A DNA stretch of 64,000 nucleotides, taken from Dictyostelium firmibasis. Lineage: Eukaryota; Evosea; Eumycetozoa; Dictyosteliales; Dictyosteliaceae. Position 1 is the stretch's first letter. Each line of letters opens with the position of its first letter. A program made the translations under genes and the position numbers. The notes beneath the pieces are model-generated. The model made no database searches. It was not told the DNA's origin and saw nothing but the letters and a program-made list of their open reading frames with translations. Shown here in pieces: positions 54,812-62,764 of this stretch. The stretch is taken from contig CM069765.1 in NCBI GenBank assembly GCA_036169595.1, forward strand, positions 486,001 to 550,000, written 5' to 3'.

Positions 54812-55311
54812 AAAAAAAAAAAAAAAAAAGAAATTTTGTAAATTTATTTATGATATCCAAGGTAAAATTTTATTTTTTTTTTATTTTTTTTTTAATTTTT
54901 ATTTTTTTATTATATTTTTTTTTTTTTTTTGATACGAGACTACTTTTGGTTGTCGCCTTTTGGATGATATCCCATTAATAATTTTATCTTTTTTTTTTTT
55001 AAATTATTTTTTAATTCTCTTTTTTTTTTTATTTTTTTTTTTATTTTTTTGCCAAAATAAAATATTAAAAATAAAAAAAATAAAAATTAAAAAATAATTA
55101 ATCATACACACACACTTTTGATCAAAACTTTTTTCGAAATTCGGTTTTATTTTTTTTTTTTAAAAAATTTGATTTTTTTTTCAATTTTTTTTATTTTTTT
55201 TTTTTTTTACAAAAAAAAAAAAATTCTCGACCCTCGCAGAAATTTTTTTTTTTTTTTGTTGATTTTTCTTTTTCTCTTTTTGCTTTCATAGTTATAACAA
55301 TATCATATAAA
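54812..55311. promoter_or_regulatory. rfc3 3' flank and rps21 promoter
   Basis: T-rich spacer with short CA and T tracts. Just before the rps21 start lies a pyrimidine-rich stretch, TTTTTCTTTTTCTC (about 55263-55276), as often seen at ribosomal protein gene starts. No other feature is seen. Confidence 0.4.
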
Positions 55312-56084
55312 ATGGACTCCAAGAACGTTGAACTCTACACCCCACGTAAGTGGTATGTATTTAATTTATAAATATAATTTAAATTTATTACAATCAAATG
55401 AATACAAAGTGTAGTAGATGGCAGTAGTTGGGTAGTAGTTAAATTGGATTTCAAATGCAGGTTTATTATTTATTTTTTTATTATTTTTTTTAAAAAAAAA
55501 TTACGTAAAAAAAAAGAGAGAAAAAAAAAAAAAAAAAGAGAGAGGAAAAAAAAAAAAACTCTAGTATATTTTAGAATTTAAAATACACCTATATGAATGG
55601 AATATTATGATTTTTTTTATCAAAGAAACAAAGTTAGGTTATAGAGAATTTTTTATAGAATCATTTTTGAAGAAAAAAAAAAAATAATAAAAGCTTTTAT
55701 TATTATTTATTTTTTTTTCTCTTTTTGATAAGTTTGAGTGGAAATAATAATAATAAAAAAAAAACTACCTTACCCCGCCGTCACTATGTCTAAAACATCA
55801 AATGGAATATATATCTTTTTTAAAAAAGAATAAAATATTAATAATTTTTTTTTTTTATTTCAAAAAAAAAAAAAATAATTTTAATTAGCTCTGCCACCAA
55901 CCGTTTAATCACCGCTAAGGATCACGCTTCCGTCCAAATTAACATTGGTCACGTCAATGCTGAAGGTATCTACACTGGTGAACAAACCATCTTCTCTTTC
56001 TGTGGTTTCCTCCGTAACAACGGTCAATCCGATGCCGCTCTCAACAGATTAGCCCAACAAAAAGGTTTCTTAAAATCATTCTAA
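55312..56084 (+). CDS. rps21: 40S ribosomal protein S21
   Basis: Exons 55312-55352 and 55889-56084, split by a 536-bp intron, give 78 residues. The sequence [33 protein letters not shown] and [18 protein letters not shown] matches eukaryotic S21e, a small protein at the SSU head. Codon choice (GCC, ACC, CGT, ATC, TTC) is far more biased than in neighbouring genes, as expected for high expression. An intron within the first 45 bases is common in ribosomal protein genes. Confidence 0.96.
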
Positions 56085-56973
56085 ATTGACTCGTTTTAGA
56101 TATTTTATAAAATAAAAAAAACTTTTTAAAAAAAAATTAGAAAATGTAATAATTTTATGTTCTTTGAACAATGTTTTCTTTTTTTATATTTTTTTTTGTA
56201 AAACTATTACTATTCAAAGAAAAGTTATCTGTAAATAAATAGTTTTAAATTTATTTACAAATTTATATTTATTTACAGATTAAAGGATCTATCTATATAT
56301 AACAATTATGTAAAAAATTAAAATCAGAAATTTATATATGGCAATCGATTAGTTAGCGTGTATTGTCAATTTTTTTTTTTTTTTTATTATTTTAATATTT
56401 TAGTTTTGCCTTTAAATTTGTCCATTAATTGATTTTGATTTACTTAATTGAACGGCTTGGGTTAATAATCTTAAATATTGAATATCTTTGGAAAAATCTT
56501 TTCGAGTTGTTTTTGGTCATGAATATGTTACAAATCACCTAAAAAGTAAAAGATATTCAAATTGACATTACCTTCATTTTCCCATGGGGAATTAAAATAG
56601 TTTTAAGGTTTTTTCCTTAACTTTTTCTCAAATTATTTATATTGTTTATAAAAAATTGTGATAATAGTAGTATTGCGATTGCTACAACTATTACAAGCAT
56701 AATATAGGATAATTAATTTTTTAACATAAAGATTGAATCATAAGGTCTTATCGCCTTTTGATCTATTACTAATTCCATATATAGAATCAAGCTAAAGTCT
56801 TTCAAAATAGAATTTATTATAAAAGGACTCATTTTCCATTCATAAAATTAATTATATTATATTCCAATTTCCAACCAAAAAATAAGTTCAAATAAATAAT
56901 TATTATTTGCTTTATAACAAGTAATAGATTTCGATATTTATTATTAATAGTGTTTAATATTTTACATTATATA

Positions 56974-57061
<88 letters not shown>

Positions 57062-57173
57062 GTTTTAAAACCTTGGTTTAAATTACTATTATTATCCTAT
57101 TTCTTTAATTATTAATATAATGAATCTGTAATAAAACAATTAATACACTGTGTCAAAAGTTCAATATTTGAAA
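56085..57173. other. Long spacer before the second transposon island
   Basis: No gene is supported. A 14-bp inverted repeat (56227-56240 with 56267-56280) lies 140 bp past the rps21 stop and could fold in the 3' UTR or act as a transcript end signal. An AT dinucleotide run occupies about 56977-57059. The stretch 56380-56980 has somewhat mixed composition and may hold unrecognised non-coding or relic sequence. Confidence 0.45.
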
Positions 57174-57350
57174 TTTTTTTTTTTTTTTAAAAACCTCTTC
57201 CATTGGATGTGTTCGAATCATGTTTTTATTTATTAATTATTTTTATTTAATTTTTTTTTTCTGTGACCACGTTAATTCGTTGTATGATCAAGACTTGACC
57301 AAGGCCACGGAGGCTGTGTAATTCAGTGTGAAACCACTATGATAAGCCCC
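57174..57350 (-). repeat. tRNA-headed short repeat (SINE-like), copy 1
   Basis: Minus-strand sense: head GGGGCTTATCATAGTGG with A-box-like core, then GCCTCCGTGGCCTTGGTCAAG, GTGGTCACAG, a T-rich body, ATTCGAACACATCCAATGG and an A-tail (T-run at 57174-57188 on the plus strand). It is the most diverged of the copies in this island. No tRNA gene lies 50 bp ahead of the head; an LTR starts at 57386 where one would be expected. Confidence 0.65.
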
Positions 57351-57385
57351 TCATTTGTAAAAAAATTCAGTTGTTTAATATCCAT

Positions 57386-57803
57386 TGTAATGTATCAATA
57401 ATTTACTAATTTAGTAAATTATTAATTAAATAATAAAATTCAATTAATCTTAAAATAATCTCAAATCTAAAATAATTAATCACAATATCACTTTTTACAA
57501 ATTGTAAAAATTCAATTCAAACAATTTGTAAAAAGCCAAAATCAATTATAATAATTAATTTAATAATTATTGTAATTAATTTTATGAGCAATTTTAAAAG
57601 TAAAATAGCAGGATTTAAAATTAATTTAAATCAGAGATTTTTTCAATTGCAAACTTAAATAATAAATAAATAAATAAAAATTAAATATTCTATCTAATAA
57701 TTGTGTTAACTTGAATTAATATTAATAACTTAATAAGAATAATATATAGTTATAAAATAATTATTATAAATCACTTCATATACGTAATTGTCTAAATATT
57801 ACA
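57386..57803 (+). repeat. 5' LTR of a Ty3-type element (TGTAATRTATCAA family)
   Basis: 418 bp from TGTAATGTATCAA to TAAATATTACA. It is followed at once by TTGGCGACATCTGC, a plausible primer-binding site (TGG start). It shares internal sequence with the solo LTR at 17128-17496 and the fragment at 58799-59003. Confidence 0.75.
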
Positions 57804-57994
57804 TTGGCGACATCTGCTTAAAGATTTGCTGCCCTTTAACCTTGTTAATTGTGTTTTCTTAAAAAGGGGAGAAACAAATTAATAAATAAAATAATAGCTA
57901 AAGTGTGTAATCTCTCTACTTTTATTTATAGCTATTAATAAAGCATTTGCTATTGATACATTTATTAACACAAAATATTTTTTTAATTTTTTTC

Positions 57995-58027
<33 letters not shown>

Positions 58028-58138
58028 TATTTTTTATATAAAACTATTTTTACAATTCTATATTTTTCATTTTCAATAAAATTAATTTGTATAATTTAAA
58101 TTATATCTTTCTTTCTTTAAACATATTATTTAAATAAA

Positions 58139-58187
<49 letters not shown>

Positions 58188-58299
58188 AATAGAATAAAAG
58201 AAAATTTTAGTTCTTTACTGTAATAATAATAGAAATTTAAATAAATTCAATCCTTAATAATAATACATAAGTCACAATTAATAATAAAATTTTTCAATC
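57804..58299 (+). mobile_element. Leader region of the LTR element
   Basis: Primer-binding-site-like sequence, then an A/T-rich leader with long A-runs (57996-58022 and 58142-58184) up to the gag start. No reading frame. Confidence 0.5.
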
Positions 58300-58824
58300 A
58301 TGGCAGAAATTAACAATAATGGAAATAACAATAATACTGATCAAATAAGAGAAATAGTAGAAGAGATATTAAATAATAAGAGTTATCTAACATTATTGGA
58401 CAATAAAATTATTGAGGAGATGAAAGCAATAAAGCAAGAATTAATAGATATGGAAGGAAGGTTAAGAAAAGAGTATTTGGCATTGATAGAATTAATCAAT
58501 CAAAGAAAAATAGGTTCCAACCAGTCAAAAAACAATAAATTTCCAGAGGAAAATAAATTTTCTGGAAAAATAGTTACAGGCTTAGAATGGGACATATTTT
58601 TATATCATTTTAGAATCTTCCATCCAAATCCAGATAAAACTGACTTATCTCTTGCTTTAAAGGAGGGCGCATACACAATAATGTGTGCTATAGATATAGA
58701 GGCGAAGATGACCTTCGACCAGATCATTGAAGTTCTTAGACAAATATATCAGAGGTCTCCTGAAAATGTAAGAAGAGATTTCACAACATTCACTCAAAAT
58801 AAAAGTATAAATAGCAGGATTTAA
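58300..58824 (+). pseudogene. Truncated Gag of the LTR element
   Basis: The frame opens MAEINNNGNNNN and has a coiled-coil-like segment (IEEMKAIKQELIDMEGRLRKEYLALIE) followed by a capsid-like region with TGLEWDIFLYHFRIF and FDQIIEVLRQIYQRS, which resembles Ty3-type Gag. After TTFTQNK the frame runs into LTR sequence at about 58799 and stops. The rest of gag and all of pol are deleted. The family call is from general form, since no zinc knuckle remains. Confidence 0.65.
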
Positions 58825-59003
58825 AATTAATTTAAATCAGAGATTTTTTCAATAGCAAACTTAAATAATAAATAAATAAAAATTAAATACTCTATCTAAT
58901 AATTGTGTTAACCTGAATTAATATTAATAACTTAAGAAGAATAATATATAATTATAAAATAATTATTTTTAATCGCTTCATATACTTAATTGTCTAAATA
59001 TTA
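58799..59003 (+). repeat. 3' part of the second LTR, joined to gag by deletion
   Basis: It matches the last 205 bp or so of 57386-57803 (ATAGCAGGATTTAAAATTAA, TTAAATACTCTATCTAATAA, GTCTAAATATTA). The junction lies at AAAAGTAtAAATAGCAGG, which looks like microhomology with the gag sequence ahead of it. Confidence 0.7.
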
Positions 59004-59009
59004 TTCCAA

Positions 59010-59392
59010 TGTAACGTAATGACTATAGATAAGAATTCTCAAATATCCAAATTTAGTAAAAGTTGTAAAGTCATTTAGGTTATTCAAATAGAGTTATAAA
59101 TCAACAAATAATAATAAAATATTTAGTATTTTAAGAAGAAAATTAAAATTAAATTATGAAGATTTTTTTCAGAGAGTTAATTGGCCTTAAAATAAATAAA
59201 TAAATAAATAAAATAAATAAAGATACTCCTCTTAAATATATAATAAAGATAAAATAAATTTGTATAGATAATACTTTTTATTATTGGTTTATTCTCATTA
59301 AATTGAAGGATTGTTTGGTATTATAGTTAATTAATCATTGGATTAATTGTGAAATTTAATTATCTTTTAGAAGGCTAAAGTACGTCTATTAC
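59010..59392 (+). repeat. Solo LTR of the TGTAACGTAATGAC family
   Basis: This runs from TGTAACGTAATGACTATAG to CGTCTATTAC. It is the reverse complement of the LTR pair at 15243-15532 and 16797-17123, and more complete than either. It sits right behind the truncated LTR of the previous family. Confidence 0.72.
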
Positions 59393-59536
59393 GGTGTCCT
59401 ATTATTACACCAATGTGATAATTCGAACAAGATTATCGTTTAGCATCGTAGAACCATTACAACAAAAGGGAATATTCGATATTTATTCATCTCAAGTTAC
59501 CTTATCTAACCTGACTTTATTAAACCTCCAAATATG

Positions 59537-59675
59537 GTTTTTTTTTTTAATAACCTCATCCAATTGGATGTGTTCGAATCTAGTTTTTTTATTTATTAAT
59601 TATTTTAATTTAAAATTTTTTTCTGTGACCACGTTAGTTCGTGGTATGACCAAGACTTGAACCAAGGCCATGGAG
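59537..59675 (-). repeat. Short SINE-like repeat, copy 2 (5' truncated)
   Basis: Same family as copies 3 and 4. In minus-strand sense it lacks the first 40 or so bases of the head and begins within CCTCCATGGCC, directly at the target-site sequence GCAAATATTG (59676-59685). The A-tail end abuts CCAAATATGG (59529-59538), a changed form of the same target. 5' truncation is the usual sign of target-primed reverse transcription. Confidence 0.7.
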
Positions 59676-59685
59676 GCAAATATTG

Positions 59686-59869
59686 TTTTTTTTTTTTTTT
59701 TTTTTTAATAACCTCATCCAATTGGATGTGTTCGAATCTAGTTTTTATTTATTAATTATTTTAATTTAAATATTTTTTTCTGTGACCACGTTAAATCGTG
59801 GTATGACCAAGACTTGAACCAAGGCCATGGAGGCTGTGTTATTCAGTGTGAAACCACTATGCTAATCCC
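59686..59869 (-). repeat. Short SINE-like repeat, copy 3
   Basis: Full-length copy of 184 bp. Minus-strand sense: GGGGATTAGCATAGTGGTTT (A box TAGCATAGTGG), B box GGTTCAAGTCT, CACGATTTAACGTGG, body, palindrome CATCCAATTGGATG, then A-tail. It lies between two copies of GCAAATATTG. Confidence 0.8.
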
Positions 59870-59884
59870 CCACGCAAATATTGT

Positions 59885-60065
59885 TTTTTTTTTTTAATAA
59901 CCTCATCCAATTGGATGTGTTCGAATCTTGTTTTTATTTATTAATTATTTTAATTTAAAGTTTTTTTTTTTCTGTGACCACGTTAATTCGTGGTATGACC
60001 AAGACTTGAACCAAGGCCATGGAGGTTGTGTTATTCAGTGTGAAACCACTGTGCTAATCCCCCCA
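59885..60065 (-). repeat. Short SINE-like repeat, copy 4
   Basis: Full-length copy of 181 bp, about 95% like copy 3. The A box lies at 60046-60056 and the B box at 60002-60012 (minus-strand sense). It is bounded by CCACGCAAATATTG at 59870-59884 and 60066-60080. Same orientation as the TRE5 unit that follows. Confidence 0.8.
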
Positions 60066-60078
60066 CCACGCAAATATT

Positions 60079-60080
<2 letters not shown>

Positions 60081-60111
<31 letters not shown>

Positions 60112-60869
60112 TAAATTGAATATCACAGTTTTTTAGGCTGTCTCTCCTCGAGAATAGAACTCGTGTTTATTGTTTTTTTTTTTTTTTTACAGGCTCAATT
60201 AATGTATAAAATTAATGTTTTGAGTGTGTGGCACAAAGGGGAAATAATGTGTCTTTATCTGGCTGGTAACATTTGGTGTTAATTACAAACAGTGATATTT
60301 GATACTTGTGTTAACATTCAAACCAGCACCTTTTTGAATCGATACTTTGGGGTTGATATTTTTTTTTGATATTTTTAGTTTGATATTTTAATTTGATTAT
60401 TTTTTTTTTAATTATTTTTCATTTTTTTTTTGATTTTTTTTTTTTTTTTTTTTTTTAAAAGCCGGATTTTTTTTGCAAAATTTCCTTTATTCTAAAAAAA
60501 AAAGAGTATCAAAATGAATTTGAAAAAATGAATTGTTGATAGTTGTTTGTAATCTGTACACAAATGAGAAATAATGTGTCGTGTGGTTGGTGATTTTTGA
60601 TGTTAATTACAAATAATGATATTTGATACGGGTGTTAACATTTGAAAGTGGCACAACGAAAATGAAAAAAAACTGCGTTTTTTTTCATTTGGTCGATATT
60701 TTTTAATTATTTATTATTATTTTTTTTTTTATTTTTTTTAGAAATAAAAAGTGATAGTTGTTTGTAATCTGTACACAAATGAGAAATAATGTGTCGTGTG
60801 GTTGGTGATTTTTGATGTTAATTACAAATAATGATATTTGATACGGGTGTTAACATTTGAAAGTGGCAC
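60081..60869 (-). mobile_element. TRE5-type non-LTR element upstream of tRNA-Asp
   Basis: The reverse complement matches the unit at 18175-19181 closely, with two front modules (one full and one cut) instead of three. Target duplication CCACGCAAATATTGT occurs at 60066-60080 and 60870-60884. The 5' end is 49 bp upstream of tRNA-Asp and faces it. The A-tail (T-run on plus strand) is at 60081-60110. No ORFs are present. Confidence 0.82.
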
Positions 60870-60918
60870 CCACGCAAATATTGTTTATAGCAGTTCATTA
60901 CACCAATTCAAACAAATA

Positions 60919-60990
60919 TCCTTGTTGGTCTAGTGGTGAGGATTTTCGCCTGTCACGCGAAAGGCCCGGGTTCAATTCCCGGACAGGGAG
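60919..60990 (+). tRNA. tRNA-Asp (anticodon GUC)
   Basis: 72 nt with acceptor stem TCCTTGT/ACAGGGA, discriminator G, A box TGGTCTAGTGGTGAGG, anticodon loop CTGTCAC and T-arm GGTTCAATTCC. There is no intron. A TRE5 unit and SINE-like repeats lie upstream and TRE3-type sequence downstream. Confidence 0.96.
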
Positions 60991-61019
60991 CTTTTGGATA
61001 TGTGAATCCATAGATCATA

Positions 61020-61030
61020 GGATCGACACC
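61020..61030 (+). promoter_or_regulatory. External B box behind tRNA-Asp
   Basis: GGATCGACACC, the same core as behind both tRNA-Glu genes, 30 bp past the tRNA end. Confidence 0.65.
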
Positions 61031-61040
61031 TGGTGCAAGT

Positions 61041-61790
61041 ACGGTAAATTTCAGCAAACAATAACCCAGAAAGATACCTAGGATACTTCTTCACTAAGAA
61101 TGGTATCCACAGGAAAATGCCTGAAATTCTGAGATCAACTCGAGCATCTGTTTTACTTTGGAAAACGACATGGACCACGGTAAAAACTAAAACTAGCATT
61201 CTTAAAGCCTTCGCATTATCAAAACTAACATACTTTTCATATATAGAAAAATATAATGAAAATGAACTGAAACAAATTAACAAAATAGTGGAATGGTTCC
61301 TTTCGGCCTCAAACTACAAAAACTCCACAGGATTCAATGTTATTAATCTCATGAGCGCAAGAAGATCAAGATACCCAATGGAACAGGGTTGAACATATGG
61401 GACATCGAACAAAGACAAAAAGCCCAAAGACTGTGGATAATCAACGAATTTATCCACGCACAAGAAAACAATTCAGTGTCATCAGCCACTCATAAAAGCT
61501 GGAACTTTCAATTAACATCAAATAGAATTTCCTCACAATTTCTAAAGAGTAATATAGATGATTGGAACACTCTGCTGCACAATTTAAATTGATGTAGTAT
61601 CACAAGTCTTATCAACTAATCATAGGTAAAAAAAAAAAAAAATCACAAGTCTTATCATAGGTAAAAAAAAATTTTAAAAAGTAAACAATAAAGATAATTT
61701 AATTAACACCGCCGATAGACCTTGCGTCTAATCATAGGTAAAAAAAAAAATAGGTAAAAAAAAAAAAAAAAAAAAAGAAATTGCTAACTC
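61041..61790 (+). mobile_element. TRE3-type ORF2 fragment with A-tailed 3' ends
   Basis: Beginning about 50 bp after tRNA-Asp, the sequence encodes part of a non-LTR reverse transcriptase downstream of the active site: YLGYFFTKNGIHRKMPEILRS, KAFALSKLTYFSYIE and, after a frame change at about 61389, GLNIWDIEQRQKAQRLWI. It stops near 61592. The tail contains repeated ATAGGT plus A-run units (61622, 61665, 61735), perhaps successive 3' ends. Position and sequence fit TRE3. It is 5' truncated and frameshifted, hence inactive. Confidence 0.7.
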
Positions 61791-61890
61791 ACAATGGACC
61801 AAACTCATTGTTGGATCAATAACATTATGTGGAACAACTTATGTAGTTTTTTTTTTTTTTTTAAAAGAATGAACAACTAATTAAGTTTTT

Positions 61891-62042
61891 TTTTTTTTTT
61901 AATAACCTCATCTAATTGGATGTTCGAATCATGTTTTTATTTTTATTAATTTAATTTTTTTCTGTGACCGAGTTATTTCGTGGTATGACCAAGATTTGTG
62001 GAAGCTGTGTTATTCAGTGTTAAACCACTATGCTAAGCTCCC
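61891..62042 (-). repeat. Short SINE-like repeat, copy 5, upstream of tRNA-His
   Basis: Minus-strand sense: GGGAGCTTAGCATAGTGG, AACACAGCTTCC, a deletion across the B-box area, GTCATACCACGAAATAAC, body, ATTCGAACATCC and A-tail (T-run 61885-61901). Its head end lies 44 bp upstream of tRNA-His, in the same orientation as copies 2-4. Flanks GAACAACTTATG and GAACTTATGAGG may be diverged target duplications. Confidence 0.7.
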
Positions 62043-62086
62043 TTTAATGAACTTATGAGGTATTTTTTTTAAGTTCTCATAAATCT

Positions 62087-62157
62087 GCCGTGATAGTATA
62101 GTGGTAGTACATCAGATTGTGGCTCTGTTGACCCTGGTTCGATTCCAGGTCGCGGCA
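62087..62157 (+). tRNA. tRNA-His (anticodon GUG)
   Basis: 71 nt with acceptor stem GCCGTGA/TCGCGGC, discriminator A, A box TAGTATAGTGGTAG, anticodon loop TTGTGGC and T-arm GGTTCGATTCC. CTTTT follows. The SINE-like copy 5 lies 44 bp upstream. Confidence 0.95.
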
Positions 62158-62186
62158 CTTTTGTGAAATGACCAAATTAGATCGTG

Positions 62187-62197
62187 GGTTCGATTCC
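62187..62197 (+). promoter_or_regulatory. External B box behind tRNA-His
   Basis: GGTTCGATTCC is a perfect B-box consensus 30 bp past the tRNA end and not part of any cloverleaf. Confidence 0.7.
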
Positions 62198-62204
62198 TGA
62201 ATAG

Positions 62205-62598
62205 TCTTTTCAAAATAATTAAGAAAATATCAAATTTAGGTGACAAAGCGCTTCAAAATACCAATTTAGATTTTGAACTGTTAACAAACTTGTGGCACAA
62301 ACTAGCATCACAAGAATATATCAAATTATTAAAAGACTACAAACTATCAGCAGCCAAAGACCTTTGAAATCTTTTACGATAATAATTCATACTACACAGT
62401 AAAATGATAAAAATCAAAAACAAAATAGCAATCAAATACTGTATTCTTAGAAAATCGCTTCTTAATAATGTGATGGTAGACTTTTTCATAAAAAATAAAA
62501 TTTCATGGGAAAAAAAAAAAAAACATAAAACCTAATAAATAAACTTTAATATTGTTGAGACTAAATTCATACAATAATCATTTATATAAAAAAAAAAA
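62205..62598 (+). mobile_element. TRE3-type 3' fragment downstream of tRNA-His
   Basis: It encodes the end of ORF2 (TNLDFELLTNLWHKLAS, EYIKLLKDYKLSAAKDL, stop near 62367), then a 3' UTR matching 13760-13930 (ATACTGTAT, AATAATGTGAT, GACTTTTTCATA, CATACAATAATCATT) and an A-run. It starts within 50 bp of the tRNA end and is heavily 5' truncated. Confidence 0.68.
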
Positions 62599-62764
62599 AA
62601 AAAGAAAATATATTTTTTTTTATTAGATAAAACAAAAAAATGTTTTTTAACATGAAAAACCAACAACACCATATGGATAAAAAATAAAGAGAAATATTCT
62701 ATGTGTTTATATTAAAAATTATGAGTAATTATTTTAGATTTATTTTTTTTTTATTTTTTTTTTT

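Noticed and set aside
56977-57059. AT repeat as an origin or regulatory element
   Set aside because: A plain AT microsatellite is common in this genome and nothing adjacent suggests a function.
59394-59660. 88-codon frame between LTR and short repeat
   Set aside because: Its second half is the short repeat itself and its start is a 140-bp leftover with no recognisable domain.
59537-60065. CRISPR-like direct repeats
   Set aside because: The regular repeats are about 180 bp with A-tails and target duplications, in a eukaryotic genome, so they are retroelement copies.
59885-60065. Short repeats as functional tRNA genes
   Set aside because: The A and B boxes fit, but the T-stem and acceptor stem do not pair (CCTTGG faces CTTGG), so no cloverleaf forms.
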